The notes under the pieces are model-generated. The model did no database searches, was not told the origin of the DNA, and saw nothing but the letters and a program-made list of their open reading frames with translations. Positions 8,999 to 16,486 of a stretch of DNA of 41,959 bases are shown here, one piece after another. The stretch is from RGIG6165 sp045538835 (lineage in GTDB: Bacteria > Bacillota > Clostridia > Oscillospirales > Feifaniaceae). Position 1 is the first letter of the stretch. Every line of letters begins with the position of its first letter. The DNA lies in contig JAZQEF010000020.1 of assembly GCA_045538835.1 (NCBI GenBank), forward strand, positions 1 through 41,959. The letters run 5' to 3'. Both the position numbers and the translations under genes were made by a program.

Positions 8999-9757
8999 CT
9001 ATTTTATCATATCGCAATATACGCCGCTGACACCAAAGTCAAACCATTCTTGTTGTTCTGATTTGTCATTTACAGTGTGAACATAAACAGGTATATCAGC
9101 TTTTATAAAGGCAGTCATTGCGCTTTTGTATTCTTCTGATGCAGGAAAGGTACAAGCGAGAAGTTTTTTGTTTAAAACAGATTCGACTGATATGTTCTGG
9201 GGAAATATTCTGTAAAATGTGAGAATTATGTTTTTAAAGCCAAGTGAAGCAACTTTGTCATACTCGTCAGGAGAGTATATCTGAATTATAAATCTGTCCT
9301 GTAAGTCGGGGTATTTGCTGATAATTTCAACTGCCTTCAAATTGTCCGCTTTGACATCAGTTACGATTTTTGCTTTGGGATGAGCCCTTAACCAAATTAT
9401 TAAAGATTTAAGTGTGGGAGATTCAAAACCGTATGTAGTTTTTCTCAGTTTCTCAAAGCGTGCAAAACTGGGAACGTCAACTCCTGTATATGTACGAGTG
9501 TACCATGCATCCCAATCGTGCGTGCATACAAGCTGCTTGTCAGAAGTCCATACAAAGTCAAGTTCTAACCAATAGTGTCCTTCTTTGTATGATCTGTTCA
9601 TAGCCTGGATACTGTTTGTGCCGATTCTGCCGTTAGGTGTAACGCCGCCTGCGTGCATAATGTATTTTGGGATAGTGTCGTTTGAGGCACTAACGGTAAA
9701 ACCAAACATAGTGAAAAGAAGCGATAAAGACAAAAGTAAAATTATAATTTTTTTCAT
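8999..9757 (-). CDS. Secreted glycerophosphodiester phosphodiesterase-like protein
   Basis: A 252-residue protein with an N-terminal signal sequence (MKKIIILLLSLSLLFTMFGF, probably cleaved after VSA) and a GDPD-type TIM-barrel domain. The catalytic residues are visible: HAGG near residue 33, the metal pair in LELDF, the second histidine in THDWDAW, and a C-terminal VHTVND segment. Family members hydrolyse glycerophosphodiesters to glycerol-3-phosphate and an alcohol. Export suggests action on lipid head groups or teichoic acid outside the cell. The frame is open 11 codons further upstream, but ATG 9757 begins a canonical signal peptide and follows an AGGTTGG site. Confidence 0.88.
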   Translation of the reverse strand: MKKIIILLLSLSLLFTMFGFTVSASNDTIPKYIMHAGGVTPNGRIGTNSIQAMNRSYKEGHYWLELDFVWTSDKQLVCTHDWDAWYTRTYTGVDVPSFARFEKLRKTTYGFESPTLKSLIIWLRAHPKAKIVTDVKADNLKAVEIISKYPDLQDRFIIQIYSPDEYDKVASLGFKNIILTFYRIFPQNISVESVLNKKLLACTFPASEEYKSAMTAFIKADIPVYVHTVNDKSEQQEWFDFGVSGVYCDMIK

Positions 9758-9823
9758 GCAATCCAACCTAACTGTTATAATATAAAGCAATTATAACACA
9801 AATAACTGAAAAAGTAAAAATTA

Positions 9824-9863
9824 AAAAACACAGGTATCAAAAAAATAATACCTGTGTTTTTTT
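9824..9863. terminator. Hairpin terminator beyond the tRNA-Leu cassette
   Basis: A long stem (AAAAACACAGGTAT / ATACCTGTGTTTTT) flanked by A and T runs, able to work on both strands. It sits immediately beyond the 19-nt copy of the tRNA-Leu 3' end. Confidence 0.75.
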
Positions 9864-9882
9864 GTGCGGATAACAGGAATCG
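9864..9882 (-). repeat. Direct copy of the tRNA-Leu(CAG) 3' end
   Basis: GTGCGGATAACAGGAATCG (plus-strand reading) is identical to 10075-10093 inside tRNA-Leu(CAG), 211 bp away in the same orientation. It covers the 3' acceptor strand and part of the T arm, the usual site of integrase-mediated duplication. Confidence 0.9.
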
Positions 9883-10030
9883 CCGTCTGCTACGGCAAAG
9901 CCTTGCATACTAATCACTCGGCTACCCAATGCAAAAGCATTCGGTACCAGCCTTCCTGCTCTGAGCTAAAAACAGTTCGCTGGACTGTTTTCTTAACGCT
10001 CAGACCTTCACAGGTTAGATTCCTGTATTA
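9864..10030 (-). other. Non-coding cassette bounded by a copy of the tRNA-Leu 3' end
   Basis: No protein-coding frame is supported here. Read on the minus strand, after the tRNA-Leu(CAG) and its terminator come: an anti-T-arm segment (10018-10026), a body with several hairpins, and then the 3' end of the tRNA-Leu again (9864-9882). Visible hairpins are CTGAGC..GCTCAG enclosing AAAACAGT..ACTGTTTT (about 9961-10002), an imperfect stem around AATGCTTTTGCATT (about 9919-9950), and GCCGT..ACGGC (9882-9896). The T-arm half of the tRNA copy (9873-9881) is complementary to 10018-10026. It could be a remnant of a tRNA-integrated element, a small RNA, or a repeat family. Confidence 0.6.
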
Positions 10031-10070
10031 CATATAAAAATACAGACACCAAAGAATTGGTGTCTGTATT
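10025..10070 (-). terminator. Terminator of tRNA-Leu(CAG)
   Basis: A 12-bp stem (AATACAGACACC / GGTGTCTGTATT) directly after the encoded CCA end on the minus strand, followed by TTTTTAT. Confidence 0.85.
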
Positions 10071-10072
10071 TC

Positions 10073-10159
10073 TGGTGCGGATAACAGGAATCGAACCTGC
10101 ACCGAGTTGCCCCGACTAGAACCTGAATCTAGCGCGTCTGCCAGTTCCGCCATATCCGC
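10073..10159 (-). tRNA. tRNA-Leu (anticodon CAG)
   Basis: Class II tRNA with acceptor GCGGATA pairing with TATCCGC, anticodon stem CTAGA/TCTAG with loop TTCAGGT giving anticodon CAG, a variable arm (CGGGGCAACTCG), a T loop TTCGATT and an encoded CCA. It is in tandem with tRNA-Leu(GAG) upstream. Confidence 0.95.
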
Positions 10160-10164
10160 ATTTT

Positions 10165-10203
10165 TTGAAATAAAAACCCTGCTAAACTTGCGATTTAGCA
10201 GGG
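10165..10203 (-). terminator. Hairpin between the two tRNA-Leu genes
   Basis: CCCTGCTAAA pairs with TTTAGCAGGG. On the minus strand it follows tRNA-Leu(GAG) and is followed by TTTTTATTT, so it can terminate or attenuate readthrough into the second tRNA. Confidence 0.75.
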
Positions 10204-10209
10204 CATGCA

Positions 10210-10294
10210 TGGTGCGAAAGACGGGACTTGAACCCGTACGGTGTTAACCACACGCCCCTCAAACGTGCGCGTCTGCCAGTTCCGCCACTCTCGC
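10210..10294 (-). tRNA. tRNA-Leu (anticodon GAG)
   Basis: Acceptor GCGAGAG pairs with CTTTCGC. Anticodon stem CACGT/GCGTG encloses TTGAGGG, giving anticodon GAG. It has a long variable arm, T loop TTCAAGT and an encoded CCA. Confidence 0.95.
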
Positions 10295-10381
10295 AAGTGC
10301 AAGATATATTATAGCAATCTGAAATGGGTTTGTCAATAGTAAATTTAAAATATTTTCGCTATATTATATCAATTTGTTTGA

Positions 10382-10409
10382 TTGACAATTTTAGTGTATA
10401 TTATATAAT
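10382..10409 (+). promoter_or_regulatory. Promoter of the lipoprotein-TSCPD pair
   Basis: TTGACA (10382-10387), a 16-nt spacer and TATAAT (10404-10409), about 24 nt before the start codon. Confidence 0.65.
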
Positions 10410-10432
10410 ATATAATTGGTAGGTGAATTAAA

Positions 10433-10903
10433 ATGAAGAAAAAAATCATAGTTTCAGCACTGATTTTTGCAATTGTATTTAGTTTTGCTGCATGCGGTAC
10501 AGAAAAGGTGGAATTCCTTGATATAGCGGCTCTTGCAGGGGATAACGATGAGGCAGTCGTCACACTTCTCGGCGAAGGCGAAGTTCAGTACATCGGAGAT
10601 GTTATGCTGGCAAGAGAGTATACATTTAACACGCTTGGCAAAAAGTGCACGGCATCGGTGATATATAAGGACGAATATGTTTCTCAGATAGCAATTTACT
10701 TTGATGACAAGAGCGATGCATTTTCAGAACTAAATGTTGAACTTTGGAACTACTATGCTGATCCCGACAGTACTGTTGAGGGTCAAGACGGCAGTTTAAA
10801 TCACATATGGATAACAGAAGAGAACTGCGCTGTTTCCTTAAGAAAAGCAGTTGAAGGTACTGTAAGGGTATCTGTTGCTGCTGCAGGAAAGGTGGCAAAA
10901 TAA
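10433..10903 (+). CDS. Putative lipoprotein of unknown function
   Basis: A 156-residue protein with a basic start, a hydrophobic stretch and a lipobox-like FAAC, predicting cleavage before Cys21 and lipid anchoring on the outer face of the membrane. The mature part is acidic and alternates predicted strands and helices; residues 30-60 (DIAALAGDNDEAVVTLLGEGE) resemble small domains found in other short clostridial lipoproteins, but I recognise no family. GTAGGTG precedes ATG 10433. The stop codon abuts the ATG of the TSCPD gene, so the two are cotranslated. Confidence 0.75.
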   Translation: MKKKIIVSALIFAIVFSFAACGTEKVEFLDIAALAGDNDEAVVTLLGEGEVQYIGDVMLAREYTFNTLGKKCTASVIYKDEYVSQIAIYFDDKSDAFSELNVELWNYYADPDSTVEGQDGSLNHIWITEENCAVSLRKAVEGTVRVSVAAAGKVAK

Positions 10904-11152
10904 ATGAAGTTCAGTTATAAGTGCAAAGGCACCTGTTCGTCTAAAATTGATTTTGAACTTGACGGCAACACCGTGCGTAATGTTTCGTTTATTGGTGGCT
11001 GTAACGGTAATTTGAAAGGCATAGCGGCATTGGTTGACGGTATGGATGCAGATGAAACAATAGAGAGATTAAAGGGCATAACCTGCGGTTTTAAGAACAC
11101 ATCATGTCCTGACCAACTTGCAAAAGCAATCGAAGAAGCAAAAGAAAAATAA
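10904..11152 (+). CDS. TSCPD domain protein (TIGR03905-like)
   Basis: An 82-residue protein matching the short TSCPD family named after its conserved motif, seen here as NTSCPDQLAKAI near the C terminus. Cysteines at CKGTC, GGCNGN, ITCG and TSCPD could bind a metal or carry redox chemistry. The same domain occurs at the end of some adenosylcobalamin-dependent ribonucleotide reductases, but the function of the stand-alone form is unknown. Its ATG directly follows the lipoprotein stop codon. Confidence 0.88.
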   Translation: MKFSYKCKGTCSSKIDFELDGNTVRNVSFIGGCNGNLKGIAALVDGMDADETIERLKGITCGFKNTSCPDQLAKAIEEAKEK

Positions 11153-11186
11153 AAAAGATGCGATTTTAAATCGCATCTTTTATTTT
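11152..11186. terminator. Terminator shared by the TSCPD gene and the aro operon
   Basis: AAAAGATGCGATTT pairs with AAATCGCATCTTTT and is flanked by A and T runs on both sides, at the meeting point of two convergent transcripts. Confidence 0.85.
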
Positions 11187-11725
11187 ATTAACAATGTTTT
11201 TGTGTCTTCGTTATATGATGATGAACGCAGGTGGATAATAAGTTCTTCTATTGCTGCATAAGCTGAGACGAATGCAAGCACAGAGCATATTGCAACCCCT
11301 AATTTATATACAAGAAAGTAGGGAACGGAGAAAATTACAAGACCTGTTATTTTATTTGCATAAGTGTGAAGCGAAGCGAAACGTTTATGTTTAACAGCAA
11401 CCATCATATAGGTGAAAATTCTCACCGTTACAACGCCGATAGCGATACTCCAGAGAAGAGGAGTAAGCTGATCGGTAAGTTCAGGTAAAACTTTGAAAAA
11501 CATGGCAAAGTAAAACAGAAGGTCGGCAATACTGTCAAGTTTTGTGCCGAACTCACTTGTTGTGCCTGTTTTTCTCGCAACGTGCCCGTCTACCGCATCA
11601 CTGAGACCGCAGAGTGTGTATATCACAAAAAACAGCGATGAGAGTGATTTGGTAAAGAACATGGAGATTGAGCCTGCTATTCTCACAGAAGTTATGCAGT
11701 TTGGAATTGTAATATATTTTCTCAT
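11180..11725 (-). CDS. CDP-alcohol phosphatidyltransferase family protein
   Basis: A 181-residue membrane protein with about five or six hydrophobic segments. The family signature D-G-x2-A-R-x8-G-x3-D-x3-D is complete in SDAVDGHVARKTGTTSEFGT and the following KLDSIAD. Such enzymes move a phosphatidyl group from a CDP-alcohol to glycerol-3-phosphate, inositol, serine or similar, with the active site at the membrane. The acceptor cannot be told from sequence; it may not be the main PgsA. Its start codon lies one base after the aroEK stop, making it the last gene of the aromatic operon, an unrelated pathway, so cotranscription is probably incidental. Confidence 0.88.
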   Translation of the reverse strand: MRKYITIPNCITSVRIAGSISMFFTKSLSSLFFVIYTLCGLSDAVDGHVARKTGTTSEFGTKLDSIADLLFYFAMFFKVLPELTDQLTPLLWSIAIGVVTVRIFTYMMVAVKHKRFASLHTYANKITGLVIFSVPYFLVYKLGVAICSVLAFVSAYAAIEELIIHLRSSSYNEDTKTLLIK

Positions 11726-11726
11726 T

Positions 11727-13085
11727 TTATATCCTTTTCATTATTTCATAAACAACCGTATCCACAGGCGTGGATGCGTTGACTGAAATGTGATTGTGCT
11801 CTTCATAAAAGTTTTTACGAAGAGATAATAATTCGTGTATGCGCGCCTTTGGATCAGGAGTTTTCATAAGGGGACGATCATCTGATTTACGTATATTATT
11901 ATATAGGAAATCTTCATCGGCATCCATATAAATAACAAGAGCATTGTCTTTAACGGCATCAAAATTCTGTGTGTTTACCATTGCACCGCCGCCGCTTGCA
12001 ATGACTGTATTTGTGCAGGCAGATAGTTCATGCAAAACTTCTGTTTCAAGTTTTCTGAAATGTTCTTCACCGAATTTTTCAAAGATGTCGTTTATAGTCA
12101 TACCTGCTTTTTTGACTATCTCTGCATCTGCATCGACAAAAGTAAAGTCGAGTTTGTTTGCCAGTGCTTTTCCGACCGTGCTTTTTCCGCAGCCCATAAA
12201 TCCTGAGAGCAAAATACTGCTTTTCTCGCGGTGGGCAAGCCTGTTTTTGACAACACCTGCTGAAAGTATATCCGAAGCGGCGCAGATAGCGGCATCGGAT
12301 ATTTTTCTGTCAAGCCATATCTCATCAGCGCATACCCCTTGAATAAGCAACATATGCAAACCGTTTTCGCATTTTATACCTTTTTCTATCGCCATTTTGA
12401 GAAGCGGCGTTTCAAGCGGTGTGTATATGACATCTAAAACAAAACTGCATTTCTCGGGAAGAGAGTCTATCGGTGAATCGGCAGAACTTTTTGTCATACC
12501 GACAGGTGTTGTGTTTATGATGATATCCGCATTCGGTAAATTGTCCAGCGTTGTCACTGCCACAGAAGGCATCTCGTCTGCAAAACAGGCGTTTTTACTG
12601 TTTTTACGTCTTGCAACTGTAATTTCAGCGCCGTGATCTAAAAGTGCGTAAACGACCGATTTTGCGGCGCCACCGCTTCCAAGTACACATACTCGTTTGC
12701 CCTTGACATTAATACCGTTTTTTTCAAGTGTAGCAAGTACGCCGAAGATATCTGTATTATACCCGTATAACTTGCCGTTGATCACTTTTACAGTGTTGAC
12801 GCTGTTCATAAGTCGGGCAGTTTCATCAACCTCATCCAGATAGGGAATTATTGCACTCTTATGCGGTATGGTGACATTGAAACCGCACAGTTTTCTGCGG
12901 GCGATATCCGTAAACTCGGATAGCATATCCGCTGTAATGTGCAACGCGATGTATGTTGCGTCGATACCGTCTGCCTCATATATGGTTTTATGTAGGATAG
13001 GGGACACGGAGTGTTCTACCGGGTCACCTATTACGGCAAAAAGCGGCGTTTTTAAGTTGTGATTCTTTAACTCGTTTAAATTCAC
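11727..13085 (-). CDS. aroEK: Fused shikimate dehydrogenase / shikimate kinase
   Basis: A 452-residue fusion. Residues about 1-280 are shikimate 5-dehydrogenase: FAVIGDPVEHSVSP, GFNVTIPHK with the catalytic Lys, the NADP loop GSGGAAKSV, NTTPVGM and a C-terminal LLIQGV segment. Residues about 290-452 are shikimate kinase: P-loop GFMGCGKST, DADAEI, the FGEEHFRKLE arginine site, ASGGGAMV and a DDRPL lid. The fusion joins consecutive steps, dehydroshikimate to shikimate to shikimate-3-phosphate. The start overlaps the end of aroA by 4 nt, which implies translational coupling. No frameshift or stop separates the halves. Confidence 0.95.
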   Translation of the reverse strand: MNLNELKNHNLKTPLFAVIGDPVEHSVSPILHKTIYEADGIDATYIALHITADMLSEFTDIARRKLCGFNVTIPHKSAIIPYLDEVDETARLMNSVNTVKVINGKLYGYNTDIFGVLATLEKNGINVKGKRVCVLGSGGAAKSVVYALLDHGAEITVARRKNSKNACFADEMPSVAVTTLDNLPNADIIINTTPVGMTKSSADSPIDSLPEKCSFVLDVIYTPLETPLLKMAIEKGIKCENGLHMLLIQGVCADEIWLDRKISDAAICAASDILSAGVVKNRLAHREKSSILLSGFMGCGKSTVGKALANKLDFTFVDADAEIVKKAGMTINDIFEKFGEEHFRKLETEVLHELSACTNTVIASGGGAMVNTQNFDAVKDNALVIYMDADEDFLYNNIRKSDDRPLMKTPDPKARIHELLSLRKNFYEEHNHISVNASTPVDTVVYEIMKRI

Positions 13086-14347
13086 CTTAATGTCTCCAAG
13101 TCGTCAAAAAATTCGGGGTATGAAACAGCGGCTGCCTCTGCATTCGTAATTTCACTGTCACTGTCAAGTGTAAGCGCAAGAACCCCGCAGGACATTGCTA
13201 TTCTGTGGTCTCCGTGTGAATCAAATACAGCGGCGTGAAGTGTCTGATGACCTTCTATTACCATACCGTCATCCGTACATTCCACATTTGCACCGCATTT
13301 TGCAAATTCTTCAGCGATAACTGCAATTCTGTCAGTTTCTTTTACACGGAGTTCATGCGCATCTTTAATAACAGTCTTACCGTCTGCAAACAGAGCAGCA
13401 ACGGCAAGAATCGGAATTTCGTCAATAAGTCTCGGAATGATGTCGCCGCCTATCTCTGCGCTATGAAGAGGCGCATATTTTACCACTATGTCAGCAGTAG
13501 GCTCAACATCGTCGTTGTAATTTTCATAGGTGATGTCAGCACCCATAAGTTTAAGAGCATCGACAATACCTGTTCTTGTGGGGTTAACACCCACATTTTT
13601 TATTGTTATGTGGCTGTCGGGAATGATAGTTGAGGCAACTATAAAGAATGCAGCAGATGAGATATCTGCAGGAACATTTATATCCTTAGCCTTAAGAGAA
13701 TCTACCTTGCTGACAGTAACTTTTGTACCTTCCGTAACTATATCTGCGCCAAAGGCTTTGAGCATAAGTTCGGTGTGATTTCTTGAAAGTGTCGGCTCTG
13801 TTACAGAGGTTTTTCCATCTGCATAAAGTCCTGCCATAAGTATGGCGGATTTGAGTTGCGCAGATGCTACATTTATGGCGATATCCTTACCTGTCAAGGG
13901 AGAACCCTTTACACTAAGAGGACAGCATCCGTTTGAACTGTCAATATTTGCACCGAGCAGGGAAAGCGGCTCTGTCACACGCTTCATGGGGCGTTTTCTT
14001 ATGGAAGAGTCACCGTCGATAACACTGTCAAAAGGCTGGGCGGATAAGAGACCGCACATTATTCTGGCAGTGGTTCCGGAATTGCCGACATCAAGCGTTT
14101 CTTTTGGCGCTTTTAAGCCGTGAATGCCGTTTCCGTAAACTGTTACATTTGTGCCGTCAATATCTATTCTGACACCCATTTTGCGAAAACAGGAGACGGT
14201 TGACAGACAGTCCTCACCGCAGAGAAAACCGCTGATGTGAGTAATACCTTCGGCGATAGAGCCAAACATAACTGCTCTGTGTGATATGGATTTATCTCCG
14301 GGAACTGTAACTGTACCGCGGAGTTTATTTGCAGGTTTTATTATCAT
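13082..14347 (-). CDS. aroA: 3-phosphoshikimate 1-carboxyvinyltransferase (EPSP synthase)
   Basis: A 421-residue EPSP synthase, joining PEP to shikimate-3-phosphate. It shows GDKSISHRA near the N terminus, LDVGNSGTTARIM, the KRPM phosphate-binding segment, VASAQLKSAI, a DEIPILAV segment, and RVKETDRI with GDHRIAM near the C terminus. The length is typical. ATG 14347 is 2 nt after the tyrA stop and the 3' end overlaps aroEK by 4 nt. Confidence 0.96.
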   Translation of the reverse strand: MIIKPANKLRGTVTVPGDKSISHRAVMFGSIAEGITHISGFLCGEDCLSTVSCFRKMGVRIDIDGTNVTVYGNGIHGLKAPKETLDVGNSGTTARIMCGLLSAQPFDSVIDGDSSIRKRPMKRVTEPLSLLGANIDSSNGCCPLSVKGSPLTGKDIAINVASAQLKSAILMAGLYADGKTSVTEPTLSRNHTELMLKAFGADIVTEGTKVTVSKVDSLKAKDINVPADISSAAFFIVASTIIPDSHITIKNVGVNPTRTGIVDALKLMGADITYENYNDDVEPTADIVVKYAPLHSAEIGGDIIPRLIDEIPILAVAALFADGKTVIKDAHELRVKETDRIAVIAEEFAKCGANVECTDDGMVIEGHQTLHAAVFDSHGDHRIAMSCGVLALTLDSDSEITNAEAAAVSYPEFFDDLETLR

Positions 14348-14349
14348 AA

Positions 14350-15441
14350 TTACTTTTCTGTCCTTGCAGTAAAATCGTTGGAATTAAGAAGAGTGCAGGC
14401 GTGTTCTGCATCTGAAGCGGTTGCAACCGTTATTGTCATGATGCCGCCCTCATACTCTCTGCTGTCGCGAACAGCAATATTTTTGATGCTGATTCCAGCC
14501 TCTGTAAGAATAGAAGAAATTTTCGATGTAACACCGACCTTATCTTCTACTTCCACATTGACACGGTACTGCGCAGGAATAATACCTAAAGTACCGCCCG
14601 AGAGCATATCGCGTTTATTTTTTGATGATGAGAGCATTGCCGATAGAGCCTCTGCATTATCTGATGCAAGAGCGTTTCTGTATCTGTCTAACAACTCCGA
14701 GAATGTATCAAGTGATTCTAAAAGAAGGTTCTTGTTCTTTAAAGAAATGTCTGTCCACATTTCGGGAGATGACGATGCTATCCTTGTTATATCCTTAAAA
14801 CCGCCTGCCGCAAATCTGTGTGCAAGCCCGTCGGGATCATTCTCTTTTAGAAGATTGACAAGTGCTGATGCAACTATATGCGGAAGGTGACTTATAAGAG
14901 AAGCGGCAGCGTCATGTCTTTCGGGCGCGACTGTAATGGGACTTGCACCGACTCCTTTATAAAGTTCGGTAAGGGCGGCTATCGCCTCGTCATCCGACTT
15001 TGAACAGGGGGAGATTATGGTGCAGGCATTTTCAAAAAGGAAGGGGAGTGATGTGAAATATCCCTTTTTCTCACTTCCTGCCATGGGGTGAGTTGAAACA
15101 TATCTGATGCCATCAACAGTGTTTGCATAGTCGCAGAGATATTTATTGACGCTTGCGGCATCGGAAATGATAGTATCACCCGAAACAAGAGTTGAAAGAG
15201 TATCAATTATGCCGGGTATCGTGGAGATTGGGGTACATATCATAACAAGTTCTGAATCACAGAGTTCTTTTGTGATCTCCGTACCGCCATTTTCTATCAC
15301 ACCGTCTTTTATTGCGGCATCAATATACTCTTTGCAACCGTCAACAGCGTAAACGTGTACAGACGGAATTTTTGTATGTATGGACTTGGCAAGCGAACCG
15401 CCGATTAAGCCAAGTCCGATTATTGTAACAGAATTAAACAT
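14350..15441 (-). CDS. tyrA: Prephenate dehydrogenase with ACT domain
   Basis: A 363-residue enzyme of tyrosine synthesis. The N-terminal Rossmann loop is GLGLIGGSLAKS; THPMAGSEKKG and SLISHLPHIVAS mark the prephenate dehydrogenase fold. The last 75 or so residues (RVNVEVEDKVGVTSKISSIL onward) form an ACT domain, which usually binds an aromatic amino acid and gives feedback inhibition. No chorismate mutase is fused here; that activity comes from pheA in the same operon. It lies 2 nt from both neighbours. Confidence 0.94.
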   Translation of the reverse strand: MFNSVTIIGLGLIGGSLAKSIHTKIPSVHVYAVDGCKEYIDAAIKDGVIENGGTEITKELCDSELVMICTPISTIPGIIDTLSTLVSGDTIISDAASVNKYLCDYANTVDGIRYVSTHPMAGSEKKGYFTSLPFLFENACTIISPCSKSDDEAIAALTELYKGVGASPITVAPERHDAAASLISHLPHIVASALVNLLKENDPDGLAHRFAAGGFKDITRIASSSPEMWTDISLKNKNLLLESLDTFSELLDRYRNALASDNAEALSAMLSSSKNKRDMLSGGTLGIIPAQYRVNVEVEDKVGVTSKISSILTEAGISIKNIAVRDSREYEGGIMTITVATASDAEHACTLLNSNDFTARTEK

Positions 15442-15443
15442 AA

Positions 15444-16460
15444 TTAAAGACTTCTTCCGACAATTCCCGCAATACCGCGAAGCTGCTCCATAAGTGCAGA
15501 GAATTCATCAAAGTTAAGACTCTGATCACCGTCAGACATTGCCTTTTCGGGAGTAGGATGAACTTCGATTATAAGACCGTCAGCGCCTGCGGCAACTGCT
15601 GCTTTTGCCATTGAAGGAACATAGATGTTCTTTCCTGTACCGTGTGACGGATCAACAATAATGGGAAGATGTGTTCTGCTCTTGAGAACGGGAATCGCAG
15701 ATAGATCAAGAGTATTTCTTGTTGTGGTTTCATAAGTTCTTATACCGCGCTCACAGAGCATGACGTTTTCATTACCCTCAGCCATGATGTATTCAGCGGC
15801 ATTGAGCCACTCGTCAATAGTTGCAGAAAGTCCTCTCTTGAGAAGAACGGGTTTGTTTACCTTGCCGACTGCGCGCAAAAGGTTGAAATTCTGCATATTT
15901 CTTGCGCCTATCTGAAGAATATCAGTGTAATTCATAGCGGCGTCAAGACTCTCGTTGTCGATGACTTCAGTCACCATGAGCATACCTGCTTCTTTCTTGG
16001 CATTATACATAAGTTTGAGACCGTCTTCTTCAAGACCTTGGAAAGAGTAGGGTGAAGTACGGGGTTTGTATGCACCGCCGCGAAGAAAATCTGCGCCGGC
16101 AGCATGTACTGACTTTGCAGCTTTTATTATCATTTCCTGATTTTCAACAGCGCAGGGACCTGCCATAACAACTACTTTGTTGCCGCCGATCTCAACGCCG
16201 TTATCAAACTTTATAACTGTCGGTTCGGGGTGGAATGCCTTGTTGACAAGTTTGTAACTCTCTGTGATCTGAGTGATTTTGTCAACGCCATCCATCTGCT
16301 CGAATACAACACCGGCAAGTTTCGACTTGTCGCCGATGACACCGATGATAGTGCGCTCTTCACCTGTTGAAAGGTGGGTATCAAACCCTCTGTCTTTGAG
16401 GAATGAACATATATTATTAACCGATTCCTGTGCCGCGTGCGGCTTCATTACTATAATCAT
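15444..16460 (-). CDS. aroF: DAHP synthase, type I-beta (copy 1)
   Basis: A 338-residue 3-deoxy-7-phosphoheptulonate synthase that condenses PEP and erythrose-4-phosphate, the first step of the shikimate pathway. Residues 1-70 form the ferredoxin-like regulatory domain typical of the Thermotoga-type enzyme; the barrel carries MAGPCAVEN, RGGAYKPRTSPYSFQG, QIGARNMQNF, VLLKRG and IIVDPSHGTG. A second copy of identical length lies immediately upstream. Catalytic blocks are almost the same, while the N-terminal regulatory domain and C terminus differ most, suggesting two isoenzymes with different amino acid feedback. Confidence 0.95.
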   Translation of the reverse strand: MIIVMKPHAAQESVNNICSFLKDRGFDTHLSTGEERTIIGVIGDKSKLAGVVFEQMDGVDKITQITESYKLVNKAFHPEPTVIKFDNGVEIGGNKVVVMAGPCAVENQEMIIKAAKSVHAAGADFLRGGAYKPRTSPYSFQGLEEDGLKLMYNAKKEAGMLMVTEVIDNESLDAAMNYTDILQIGARNMQNFNLLRAVGKVNKPVLLKRGLSATIDEWLNAAEYIMAEGNENVMLCERGIRTYETTTRNTLDLSAIPVLKSRTHLPIIVDPSHGTGKNIYVPSMAKAAVAAGADGLIIEVHPTPEKAMSDGDQSLNFDEFSALMEQLRGIAGIVGRSL

Positions 16461-16486
16461 TTTAAATTACCTCTTGCTTGTATATC

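Noticed and set aside
10028..10210. A 60-residue minus-strand frame (MADMAELADALDSG-like).
   Set aside because: It is the translation of tRNA-Leu(CAG), a common artefact.
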